From Schoenoplectus triqueter (lineage: Eukaryota; Streptophyta; Magnoliopsida; Poales; Cyperaceae), in the NCBI GenBank assembly GCA_964058805.1, contig CAXKVV010002170.1, forward strand, positions 243,001 to 307,000: a stretch of DNA of 64,000 nt. The letters are read 5' to 3'. The translations under genes were made by a program, and so were the position numbers. Below, piece after piece: positions 25,300 to 35,489 of the stretch (position 1 is the first letter of the stretch; every line of letters starts with the position of its first letter). The notes under the pieces are model-generated. The model saw only the letters and a program-made list of their open reading frames with translations, was not told the DNA's origin and ran no database searches.

Positions 25300-25975
25300 G
25301 TTCACGACACCGAGTCATTAAGATGTCACTTCGCTAGGACATCGTAATGTTCTTCATCTTCAAAGTCGACATATCTCTCCATGCTGATGTCGTAGCTTTG
25401 GTCAATCTTCAACGAACGTCAAGATGTTCTTGTCTCGACTAATCATTCTACGTGTTGCATTACTTGTGCAAAATTACTATGTAGCCCTACACCCCTTGTG
25501 TGAGCGTATTCAATCATGAGTTACTTGCTCATGGCAGCGAGTCATTAAGATGTCACCTCTCTAGGACATCGTAATGTTCTTCTTCTTCAGAGTCGACGTA
25601 TATCTTCATGTTAGTATCGTAGCTCTGGTTATTCTTCATCAAACATCAAGATGTTCCTGTCTCGATGTATCTTCTCAGGTCGCTATCGAAGCCTTAATCT
25701 TTTCACGTCAAGATGTTCTTGTCTCAACGCATCTTCTTCATATTGCTATCGAAGCCTTAATCATCCTACATCAAGATGTTCTTGTCTCAACGTATCTTAT
25801 TATTATTCATCAAATGTCAAGATGTTCTTGTCTCGACATATCTTCTCATATTGCTATTAAATCCTTAATCATCCTACGTCAAGATGTTCTTGTCTTGACT
25901 AATCGTTCTAAATGTTGTGCGAATATTCCCATGTGACTCTACACTCCTTGTGTGAGCATTTTTATTCACTTCTAA
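25300..25975. repeat. LTR tandem repeat based on CAAGATGTTCTTGTCTC
   Basis: Two nested levels. A unit of roughly 62 bp starting GTCAAGATGTTCTTGTCTCA recurs at about 25710, 25770, 25828 and 25889. A larger, older duplication repeats GAGTCATTAAGATGTCAC, TAGGACATCGTAATGTTCTT and CTTGTGTGAGC at about 25310-25510 and 25535-25960. A 120-codon open frame across it (25574-25936) is made of these repeats and is not a credible gene. Right-LTR counterpart: 47369-48044. Confidence 0.75.
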
Positions 25976-25994
25976 AATGCACAAAGTCTATTAT

Positions 25995-26021
25995 GAAGAT
26001 GCATTCATTTTATTATTATTA

Positions 26022-26060
<39 letters not shown>

Positions 26061-27235
26061 TTTTGAATATTATTTATCTATGTAGAAAACTATTTACAAA
26101 AATAATAGAACATGGGTAGCTATTAATTTAGAACTTTATTTATATTTTTGGGATTTTTATAATAGCTAAAATAGTAGAATTTTATTTTTATTATTTCTAA
26201 ACTCTATTTATTCTATAGAAAATCACTTACTAAAATAATAGAAAATAAAATGGCTATGATTTTTATTTGTATTTTTAAAATGTTCATAATAGCTAAAGTA
26301 ATAGGATTTTATTATTATATTCTATTATATTGAAATACTATTCATTATGTAAGAATCATTTACAAAATTAAAAGGTGGTTAGCTATACTATTTTACCATT
26401 ATTATTTTTATTATATTTTTTTTATTTTTAATATCTATAATAGCTAAAAAGAAATCATTACTAATATTCTATCCTATTTATTATATTATTCATTATATCT
26501 ATTTTTATTATTTCTATTTACTATCTATAGAAAAATATAAGATTTTTTTATTATTACTATTATTAGTTGAAAAATAGCTATAAGAGATGAAATTTATTAT
26601 ACTTTTATTATAACTATTATTTTATTTACATTTTATTCATCAAAAGTATTTTTATTGTATATTTGCATAGAAATAACAAAAGAAATACAATTCATATCAT
26701 AAAACTATATTATTATTCTTTATTATAATAGAAAATGTATAGTAGTATATTTTTTTTTGTATATTTTTTTTATTATTATTATTTTTTATTATTTTTTTAT
26801 TCTTTTTACAGAAAATATCAATATAATATCTATTATTATTATTATTATTATTTATCAAAGAATATAGCTAATCTCATCATTTATTATAGCCTATTACTAT
26901 CATCACTATTATTTAATGGAAAATCACTTGAAAAATCACTAAAATATATCTAGTTATTATTTATGATTTTTATTTGTATTTTTGGAATTTTTATAGTATT
27001 TAAAATGACAAGTCAAATCTAAGTCAACTATATCAATATATGTAATGCATTTTGCTTTTTAAAATGTTTTATTATGATTATATTTCTAAAACTGGGATAT
27101 TATCATATAGAAAAATAGTATGAAAAATAAGAAAATTTTTAGAAACAAATTTGAGTTAATTTGGAGTTCAGGAACATTTTCAAATCATTTATTTACTCCA
27201 TATTATCACTATTCTGTTATTATTTAATTAATGGG
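25995..27235. other. AT-rich LTR core, no gene
   Basis: About 1.2 kb of extremely AT-rich sequence dominated by TTA/TAT runs and recurring TAATAGCTAAAATAGTA-like segments. It includes the (TTA)n microsatellite. I see no gene, RNA or clear regulatory site. Right-LTR counterpart: about 48064-49307. Confidence 0.8.
26009..26060. repeat. (TTA)n microsatellite
   Basis: Run of TTA units with one interruption (ATTTATTATT). The right-LTR copy (about 48078-48132) is one unit (3 bp) longer. This is one of only two length differences between the LTRs, and is the expected fast slippage change. Confidence 0.9.
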
Positions 27236-27450
27236 CTTAATCTGGGCCGCCAGATCTATATCAAGATTGGTGCGCATCTTTCCAATTCCCTTCTTCATTT
27301 GGGCCGCCAGATTAGTTTGAGATAAGTGTTTAATGGATCTACGGCTCAGATTAGCACAGAATTATTATTTAAATGTTTAAACATATCTGGGCCGCTTGAT
27401 TTAATTAAGATGCGTGTTTAATGATTCTAAGGCCCAGATCTTTTTCCATT
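27236..27450. repeat. Three degenerate copies of a TCTGGGCCGCCAGAT unit
   Basis: CTGGGCCGCCAGATCTATAT, TTGGGCCGCCAGATTAGTTT and TCTGGGCCGCTTGATTTAAT begin three degenerate units of about 60-80 bp, each followed by GTGTTTAATG-like or GCGCATC text. Right-LTR counterpart: about 49308-49522. Confidence 0.6.
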
Positions 27451-29640
27451 TTATTTCTTTTAAACCCCTGATGAATCTCACCCGCTAATGGTCCTTAAAG
27501 ATTAACAAGCGCTTCAATAGTCGTGCTGAAAAGATCTCTTCAGCCTTTCACTTCCCGACGCTCTGAGATTCGTGCAATACGGCGTTTCCGGTGATCAAGA
27601 ACTCCGATTGGTGATCGGCCGATGGCCTTAGCATCGCCTCTCTAAGAGGAATATGACAATATCCTTCGATGGAAGATTCATGTAGTGCATTATGGAAGAG
27701 GACCAGTACCGGTTCGGTACTGTATTAGTGCTTTGGTACCGAGATAGATTAACTCCACTTACCGATCAAATTGGATACCGATATTTGTAATTCTTACATT
27801 GTACTTCATCGTCTTGCTACATCTGATGTATATACAAGCTATAATCACTCAATTCATCTTGATTAGAATACGATTTTGAAAATGACTGAAATGGTTTGGT
27901 ACCAGTCACCAATTCGATTACAATTCTGATCACCTAAACCTTGTTTATAACCTTTGAGCATCCTGCACTCCTATGCATGAGCTCATCAACACTATTCACT
28001 GACCTTAGCATAATATGGAGATTAATTCTGTACTGCTATGTTAAAAGAAAGAATTGAATGGATATACAATCTTGAATAGTTCTCAATTTCACTTATGGAC
28101 TTCTAATTTGGATAACCAGACTTGCAACAAGCACAGGAGGGTTACGAGAACCCTTCAACTGAGCACAATTGCCAACTATAATGGATTATTTCACTGAAAT
28201 GCACTCGGGAGGGTTACAAAAACCCTTCAACCGATCACCAATTGATCTAATTTCAATGTATTACCCTCTATGCAAATGTATATAGTTCTTAAAGAATCAA
28301 GAAATGAAAAGAACAGATGATAAAAAGGAAAAGAATCAAATCCAGAAAGGAAAGGTAAGAATTACACTCTAATTCTATATCAATTACATTCATGAATGAA
28401 AAACCTTACTTATCCTTGGTTCTTGATAGGGATGACAAGAATAATTGTGCTATTCCAACTCAATTCGGTCAAGATGCTTGAATCTTCTTCAATTGCCAAA
28501 CCCGATTTCAATTAACTCTTTTTTTTTCTCTCTCTATCTCTTTATTCTCTATTATTTTCACTCTTCTCTATCTTCTCTCTTCCTAATTGCCTTTTTCTAT
28601 TGCCAGAATTGGGGTTTATATAGGCCTCTTGCTTAATTGCGATTGGTTAGGTGATTAGAGGCCGGATCATGATCTCTAAGCTAATCTTAGCCCTTCACTT
28701 CATTTTAATCAATGGTCAAGATCCATTTGTGCTTCTTAATACTCAACTAACTGCCTCTGACTAATATACTTGCGGCTGGAGTTAGTTATTCTTATTTTCC
28801 TTTTTTACTCTTTTGCCACTCTCTCACATACTTCGGTCTCCCATTATTCCAGAGCTTTCTAGAATATTCTGAGAGTTCTAACATCCATCCCATACTCCTA
28901 TAAATCAATTAAGTCGATGTAGGGGTTCTGTTTAACACTTCAAATCCATTTTTCACTTCTAAGCCTTCAAATCGGGTCTCCATTGCCATCTCACCTTCCC
29001 TTCATCAATTCTTCTATTTGCAGTCTCTAAATTCATCATTTTAACTCTAGAACTCGATCCTTCACACTCCTATGATCAATAGCATGCTCCATCACCATTT
29101 CTCTATTATCAATCTCGGCCTCTAATGGTGATCTGGTGGAACATCGGCTTAGAGCTTCCAAAGATACTGTCTTTGCACTCAAACAAGATCGCCTAAGTAG
29201 TAGGAAGGTATACAAGTGATCAATTTGTCTCCTGCCTCTTCACAAAGGTTAGTCCCAATTTCAATTCCGCCAATTGCTTCAACCGATTACTCACTGTTTC
29301 TTTTCAATTTTCAAAATTGATCACTCATACAAGCTTTAATCTATGTTACGTAGCTCTGTGTGAAGGAATTTTGAAGAAAGAAGCTGTATTCAACTCTATC
29401 CGACAATGGCGCCTTCTTCTCCATCGCGCGGAAGGAAGAGGAAGAGAGGAAGAAGGGAGAGGGGAGAGCCGTCTACGGGTGCACATGGCGCATGTGAACC
29501 GAAGCTCCCGGGAGTGACCTGTCAGAGAGGGACGGCGCAAGGTCCAGGTTTGTTCTCACCTTTTCTCTTTTGATTTAAATTCTGCTTCTTATTCGCATGA
29601 GACTGGTTCATGACTGTTGATCTGCGCCTCTGCCTCATCC
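27451..29640. other. LTR interior with no gene recognised
   Basis: About 2.2 kb of unremarkable sequence. At 28131-28245 there are two copies of GGAGGGTTACGAGAACCCTT / GGAGGGTTACAAAAACCCTT, each able to form a short hairpin (AGGGTT...AACCCT). At 28517-28525 there is a poly-T followed by CTCTCTC tract that differs by one T in the right LTR. No protein-coding gene is supported; open frames are under 90 codons with no recognisable motif. Right-LTR counterpart: about 49523-51713. Confidence 0.6.
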
Positions 29641-30362
29641 TCTTACAAGTGGCCCCCATCAGTCAGCATCTTGTAGATAATCAAGCTGACATGGCATGCT
29701 GTGATAGGGTTAGATGTATGATTAAGCTGTGATTAGTCAGTAATTATTGCTGACTGTGTCTTGATCTATGGATGCCACATGGCACTAGGCAGGGTCCACT
29801 GTGCTGACTTTATCCAATAGATAGCTGCCATGTGTAAATGAATAGGATTGTATTTGCTGATGTGTATAGCCTGATGCATTGCCAAGTGTCATGTGGATGT
29901 CAAGGTGGCTCTGTCACAGCTTGCCACGTGGCATGTTAGTGGGGCCCACATGTCAGTCATATTGTAGTATGGTGGGGCCCACATGGCTGAGGTGGACCAA
30001 TAGGGGAGAGCCATGTGGCACTCAGGTGTTGAGGTGGCTCACTCTGCTGCTGCCATTTGTCATACTCCTTGCTGGTGTGGACCACTCACAGATAGCCATG
30101 TGGCTCAAGTGATGATGTGGTGGCTCAAGATGCTGCCATGTGTCTGTGTAGTATTGAGGTGGCCTCCTCTGGCTGTGCCATGTGGCATAGGGTTGGGTTA
30201 AGTGGACCTCTGGTGTGGTGCCATGTGGCACTAGGGTGGTGAGGTGGCCCACTGGCTGTCTGCCACGTGGCACTAAGGTGGGGCCCACCTGTCAGTGACT
30301 CATACCAGGGTGGGGCCCACTTGCTGACATGGCCCAATGAGAGGCTGCCACGTGGCACACCC
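29640..30362. repeat. G-box-rich degenerate tandem repeat in LTR
   Basis: About ten imperfect units centred on GCCACGTGGCA or its decayed form GCCATGTGGCA, interspersed with GTGGGGCCCACATGTCAG. Three intact CACGTG G-boxes lie near 29925, 30262 and 30348; the palindrome GCCACGTGGC is complete in each. CACGTG cores bind plant bZIP and bHLH factors, so this may be an enhancer-like part of U3, but no factor can be assigned from sequence. Right-LTR counterpart: 51713-52435. Confidence 0.65.
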
Positions 30363-30774
30363 TCTCTCTTCGATTATTTTATGCCTCTTGTGTTTCTTAT
30401 ACCCAGTTTGTACCCAGAGCTGCTGTTATCCCCAACTTGCACCCAGAATTGCTCTGATCAAATCTCAGCCTTTGATTAATTCATTTATTCTGCCTTTATT
30501 TTCCCTGAATTTATTTTAATAGCTCCACTTATCCAAAAATCATGAAAATTTCACCAAAAATCCCTAAAATCATGATGATCATCCCTGTAATTTTTAATTC
30601 CATTTTTACCCCTCCTTCTCTGGATTAAAAATTCTTTTATTCATAAAACCCTATTATTCTTTATGAATTAATCCCTGATCTCAATTATAGCTCAATGTCT
30701 CTGCCAATTATCTCTCTCTTGCAGAAACCACCCTAACTAAATACCAATTAGACTTATATTGATATTCATTAGGG

Positions 30775-31010
30775 CTTGATTTGATCAAATGCTGACTACT
30801 TATCAGCAATTAATACAAATCTAGACTTGATCAGGTGGTTGCTCCCAGCTTTGGCACCTGATCAGTCTTGTGAAATTGACTTTCAATCCCTTAACATGAG
30901 GGTGACTTGGTCAAATAACTGACTACTTATCAGTAATTGACACAAATCAAGGCATAGTTAGGTGGTTGCTCACAGCTTTGGCACCAGGTCAGCCTTGAAA
31001 GCAAAATCAC
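30775..31010. repeat. 126-bp tandem duplication in LTR
   Basis: TTGATCAAATGCTGACTACT at 30781 recurs as TTGGTCAAATAACTGACTAC at 30907. Both are followed by TTATCAGCAATT/TTATCAGTAATT, GGTGGTTGCTC and CAGCTTTGGCACC. Right-LTR counterpart: 52848-53083. Confidence 0.75.
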
Positions 31011-31369
31011 ATTTGGAATTTCTCATGACTAGTTGCATCAAAATGCTAGCTTGGCATTGACATCATTTCATGTAGCATAGGGATTATACTGCTTCAGCTC
31101 CTTCTTAGGGTTAGCTCCAAAGGCAGATTTCCAGGGTTCAATTCTGACTCCTATAGCAGGTCACTGAGGTGTGGGGTCCACCTGTCAGTGAAAATGGTCA
31201 CATGGTGACTCATCAGATAGGCTATGTTGTTAGATTCATCTACAAGGGACTGCCAGGTGGGTCCCACTTGTCAGAGAAAATGTAATCAAATGGCTGACCC
31301 ATCAGGAGATTTTCTCTCTCCTAAATCTCCCGAGGGTCAGCCACCTCGAATGAGTAGGAGGTGGTGGGG

Positions 31370-31377
31370 TATTTATA
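31370..31377 (+). promoter_or_regulatory. Candidate antisense TATA box 1 (left LTR)
   Basis: TATTTATA within GGGGTATTTATATCC on the plus strand, opposite to gag-pol and facing the Plant Mobile Domain gene. It lies in the first copy of the duplicated unit. Right-LTR counterpart at 53443-53450 faces the flanking satellite. Confidence 0.4.
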
Positions 31378-31615
31378 TCCTCGTCTTTCACCATATTATT
31401 TCATTGTGGGATTAATGCTTAACCTCTGTTCCGGGTTGGTTAGCTTTCTTAGCAAAATAGGCTAGGTCCATGTCATTGGAGCTGCTCATAAGGGACTGCC
31501 ATGTGGGTCCCACTTGTCAGAAAAGATATAATCACATGGTGACACCCAAGAGGTCTCCTCTCTCCCTTGATCTTCTTGGGTGTCACTCATGCTGAGTGGA
31601 TAGAGAATAGCGGGG

Positions 31616-31623
31616 TATTTATA
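31616..31623 (+). promoter_or_regulatory. Candidate antisense TATA box 2 (left LTR)
   Basis: TATTTATA within GGGGTATTTATACTC, about 195 bp before the LTR/internal boundary. A start about 30 bp downstream would give a leader crossing into the internal region at 31812. An ATG at 31661 opens a 43-codon frame that stops before the boundary and could be an upstream ORF or part of a spliced first exon. Right-LTR counterpart: 53689-53696. Confidence 0.45.
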
Positions 31624-31811
31624 CTCTTCATTTCATGCCCAGCATTCCATTGTGGGACTAATGGATTTGTTCCGGGGTTATGCAGCGACCTTTCCTGATC
31701 AGTGGGCCACCTTTCTACCCCTCTCTCTCTTTCTTCCCCTTTCTTATGATTTATCATCAATTTATTTCATTTATTCATCTATTCATCCTTGAAATTTTTC
31801 AAGGGTAAACA

Positions 31812-31827
31812 AAGAGCCACCCACCAA
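31812..31827 (-). other. Candidate polypurine tract
   Basis: Immediately before the 3' LTR in element sense the minus strand reads TTGGTGGGTGGCTCTT. The position is exactly where plus-strand priming occurs, but the tract is interrupted by pyrimidines, so it is a weak match to a classical polypurine tract. Confidence 0.4.
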
Positions 31828-31835
31828 GACGAGTC

Positions 31836-34800
31836 TTGAACGCTCGAAAGGCTTGTCTTGGTGCATTATTCCTTATTATTCATCATTTCATTTCTCATGA
31901 CGTCTTCTCTTCTTCGGGTATTGTAGTTTTATCTCATGACGCCATTCCGCGTCGCCCCTTGAGTCATTATCATTCTTTCTACGAGGATCCTAGCGATTGG
32001 ACTCCTCTCATCTCAGCCATCCGAGCGACTCCTGTCTACCTGCGAGGCGGCGGTTTATTTTTCAGGGATGATCAGCCTCATGACATCATGCCCCTTCAGC
32101 CCTTAGGCGTTGCTTCTATAGCTCCTTTGACACATCTCCTGGGCAAGGAGATTATCGACGGGGAGGCTCACAGATGGACCACTGCCCCTTTCATCACTCC
32201 CTTAGAGTGCCATGGATATCAGCTAGAGTGGACCCGGTATGTGCTCATGCGGGAGGGGACTCTGCTCAGGCGAGCCGGGATATATGACTCGGTTTTCTTG
32301 TCGATGTTTCATTATCATATCGACACACCCTGGCTACGGGCCTTTTGTGAGAGGTGGAACTATTCTACCAACACTCTGTTTATCGACGATCGGGAGCTGA
32401 CTCCGACCCTCCTAGAGATACAGCAGTTGACCGGGCTGCCGATCTTCGGCCATTTCTATGATGAGTTCATGGTCTCACCCGCTGACTCGGGAGACTTCAC
32501 TCGATTCCCGCCTTCTTTGCATAGGATTTATGAGATTCATCATCATTTACGGAGGGGGCATCCCGGAGTTCCGTTCAGACATTGGATCGCCTATTTCACC
32601 GATCGGGTCCACACTCGCCTTACGGGTCTGGCTTCCACCAGAGATCCATTTGGTACAGGTCGGCTCGAGATTCACCACGACGGCCCTATCCCATCTCAGG
32701 ATACCCTGTGTTCTCATGACGTGGATCGGGAGACTTATTTGACAGCTTTCATCTCTTGGTGGATTTGCTATTTCTTATTGCCTAGCTCTCCCGCATACAC
32801 CATTCGGCCTTCGGTGTTCATTATGGCGAGCCTGATCGCGCGTGGCGACAGGATTTCTTTGGCCGTGCCTGTACTGGCCAACATTTATAGGTGCCTTCGC
32901 GGTCTGACTTCATCTCGCAGTCCTTCACAGTGCCAGGAGCTGATCCCGTGGCATCTGATTAGCGGATGGCTCCATTTGCATTGGTCTGGCTCATATGATC
33001 CCGACATGGCGGTCACGCTACGAGATCGTCTACCCTTATTGAGTGACTTAGCTGGGGTGCAGCCAGCTTCATTGACCCCGGAGGCTGCCCGGTATAGATT
33101 CTTCAGGAGCCGAGACCATCTGCGCTTCTCTCGAGACAGATCTGTGGCCCGTGGGGCAGCTAGGGTTGCTGACAGGATGGTGATTGACAGCAGGGTCCCC
33201 TCTTCTGACTCTTCTAGCATCCGAGCCAGGCCTACCGATTTGGAGTACCTGATCAGTATTCGTCAGGGCTTTCTTCCTCTCAGATTGGGCGATTATATGT
33301 TCATCGAGCCCTATTCGCCACATAGATGTGCACATCAGTTCGGCTTGGATCAGGATATTCCAGCGCCTCTTCTCCGCCCTATATCACTGGCGGCTGATTT
33401 GGAGGGTATCGGATGGTGCTACACTCACCTCTTCCGACTAGGCACGGGCACTCGCTATCAGATGGTATCCACCTCTAGGACTTCCACCTTCACGAGGCGT
33501 TATCAGCAGTGGTATTATGAGACCATTCGCTCTTATCAGTCATATACCCCTCCGGTGGTCGTCCGGAGTACATGTCCACGAGATGGCCAGCCTCTATTAG
33601 ATGGCACCGTTTCGCGTGATCGCAGCCCTTTCCCGGCCATTGCTGCAGAGCCTGTCGATTTTCAGGGTCTAGACAGCCGGTTTTCTCACACTCCTGTTAG
33701 GACCGTTCTCACAGGTATGCTTCATTACCCTTTAGGTTATTTCTTTTCGATAAGCCTCATCTCATTTCGACCAATTCTCTTTTTGACTCAGAGTTGGCTT
33801 ATGAGTATGATCACGCGGAGCCCGGGTTCTCGGTCCTTCGTCCACGAGTAGTTGGCGTTCATTCTCAGCCATATGTCGAGCCACCGGCTCCAGCTACCAT
33901 GGGGAGAGATCGAGACGGCGCCTCTCAGCCGTCTTCTCTATCTTCTTTTCCTTCTCCCACTCCGGGTGATTTTCTTTACTGACTCGCCTATCCTTATTCG
34001 GGCGCACTTCATTTACACCTCTGATTAGGGTTTATTTTTCAGCTCATGGGACATCTCCTGTGGAGGCTACCCGAGACGACATCGTAGCAGATATATCGGC
34101 GCTTGCGAGCACTGCTATTCCAGGGTTTTGCACCGACCTTGCCGTCGCAGGTTCGTGTGCTTCATTTAATACCTAGTTGCCAGAATGCACTAGTATTTTC
34201 ATTCTTACATGTAGATTTTACAGACCCTGAGGCCGATGACATGGCGTCTCCTCATCGCTCGGAGTCTTTCTTTTACGACGGTCCTGCCTCACCGTCGATC
34301 TTATTGGTGCCTACCGGGGATGGCGACTCCTTTGATGTGGTTCTGGGGCCAGTGCTCACTCTTGCACGACCAGAGGAGGCTTCTTTAGAGCAGGGGAGTC
34401 CATTGGCTGTCGAGCCCGCAGGCGACGAGCCATTATTGATCGAGGGAGGGCCATCTCATGCTTCTTCATCTCCCGACGGGCAGCCTCTCATGGCCACAGA
34501 TAGCAGAGTCTCGACTGAGCGGGTTGCAGTCGATTATGACTCGGAGTTGGATGAGAGTTGGCTGATGGAGCAGCTATTCCACAGCCCAGAGACGGGGGTT
34601 CCGGCTAGCGAGGGTCTCACCGAGCCTCATGCTTCTCCCGGTACCTTACATTTCCTTCTGTCATTTGCCCGTATTTTTACTTTTCATGTACTTATGCTTC
34701 TTATTTTATTTTGTAGCCGGGTCTAGTGCACCTATGGGTCCTCCTGAGGCGACCGACATCCCTATCCCTGACTCAGTCCCGCCTGTCTCAGGCGACGAGG

Positions 34801-35489
34801 CGATAGGTTAGATCTTCTCTTCCTTCTATTTCTTCTTTGGTTATAACAATTTGTCTAACCCATTTATTTTACTTGCAGATGTTTCATCGAGGGATGTGCA
34901 GCTCGCCTTGGCCGCGCTGGCGGATGCACTCCGGGATACCTTCTTCGGAGGCTATCCGCTAGATTTTGAGATCCTGGACTCTCTGCCCAGCGGCTTCTCT
35001 TTCGATTGGTATAGGCTGATGCGGGATACCATCGCGCCAGCTCTACTCATTGCACCTCGTCTCGAGAGCACTTTCATTTCCAGGAGGTGTGAGGAGCTGC
35101 TCAGGGCTTACCAAGATGCGAGCTCTCTCGTATACCAGCACGAGTTGGAGATCCATGAGCTACGCAGGCATTTGGAGGCTGCTCGACTCCATTATCTTCA
35201 GCGGCTCTCTTCTTGTGCCACTCTCCGCTCTGTGGGAGTCAGTGGTGGGCCCGCTCGACTGCTCGTGCAGGAGCTAGAGAACCACAGATCATCAGTGGAG
35301 GGCTTCTCTCGACATTTGGCGGGACGTCTCCCGGAGCTGCAGATTCATTCGAGCGCCCGAGATAGTGCTTTCTCTCAGTTCTTGGACTTCGAGGCAGCTT
35401 CGGAGGAGGATAGGCACTCCCTCCATACTCATTTAGAGACTATTAGCACTGTGTTATTAGAGCTGGAGTCCCGCTTTTTGGGCCCATAG
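31836..35489 (+). CDS. Antisense Plant Mobile Domain gene, six exons
   Basis: Protein of up to 1092 residues if read from the open start of exon 1. Exons: 31836-33714, 33792-33965, 34043-34150, 34224-34640, 34717-34806, 34879-35489 (stop TAG). Every intron is GT-AG and phase 1, and the frame stays open through all joins, which strongly supports a real spliced gene. Exon 1 has the Plant Mobile Domain pattern: LTPTLLEIQQLTGLPIFG near residues 188-205, then an AFISWW...PSSPAYTIRPSVF...ARGDRISLA core near 305-345. This family occurs in plant proteins of the MAIN/MAIL1 type and in transposable elements; its biochemical role is unclear. Exons 3-5 are acidic, Ser/Pro-rich linkers; exon 6 is helical and Leu/Glu/Arg-rich, coiled-coil-like. 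The first in-frame ATG is at 32088, yet similarity-like sequence extends upstream, so an earlier exon (acceptor candidate TTGTAG at 31921-31926) or another start is likely. It converges on gag-pol. Confidence 0.82.
33715..34878 (+). other. Five short phase-1 introns of the antisense gene
   Basis: Introns 33715-33791 (77 bp), 33966-34042 (77), 34151-34223 (73), 34641-34716 (76) and 34807-34878 (72). Donors are GTATGC, GTGATT, GTTCGT, GTACCT and GTTAGA; acceptors are ACTCAG, TTTCAG, TTACAG, TTGTAG and TTGCAG. Each has a T-rich tail. Each splits a codon after its first base (G), so every exon-exon codon begins with G. In-frame stops follow donors 2 (TGA at 33980) and 5 (TAG at 34809), so the downstream exons can only be reached by splicing. 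Confidence 0.85.

Larger units (their letters stand above)
31235..31690 (+). repeat. About 250-bp duplication at LTR edge, each copy ending in a TATA-like box
   Basis: GGGACTGCCAGGTGGGTCCC (near 31247) and GGGACTGCCATGTGGGTCCC (near 31493) start two units. Both continue with ACTTGTCAGA, a GGGGTATTTATA box, CATTGTGGGA and TTCCGGG. The duplication carries a promoter-like element with it, giving two tandem TATA boxes pointing to the internal region. Right-LTR counterpart: 53308-53763. Confidence 0.7.
24359..31811 (-). repeat. 3' LTR (left copy), 7453 bp
   Basis: Direct repeat of 46428-53884. In element sense it runs from 31811 (TGTTTACCCTTGAAAAATTT...) down to 24359 (...AAAGGGTCGCACA). Offsets to the right copy are 22069 bp up to the TTA microsatellite, 22072 after it and 22073 after a poly-T tract near 28517. 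Beyond those two slippages I found only two substitutions, near 25071 (C versus T) and 27432 (T versus C). The LTR holds no convincing gene; its short open frames are in low-complexity or tandemly repeated DNA. Confidence 0.97.

Noticed and set aside
25574..25936. 120-codon open frame in the LTR as a gene
   Set aside because: It is composed of the CAAGATGTTCTTGTC tandem repeat; the predicted peptide only reflects that repeat.
27700..27760. LTR segment with GGTACCGA as the source of the satellite
   Set aside because: The shared stretch is only about 8 bp around a palindrome, with no further similarity to the 58-bp monomer.
29317..29540. Overlapping 60-90 codon frames around the GAAGAGGAAGAG purine tract and the G-box array as genes
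   Set aside because: They are short, low-complexity or repeat-derived, have no recognisable motif, and are the same in both LTRs simply because the LTRs are identical.
31836..33851. Exon 1 as a single-exon 671-codon gene ending at 33851
   Set aside because: The last 45 codons read through an evident GT-AG intron (33715-33791); splicing restores a frame continuing into five more exons.
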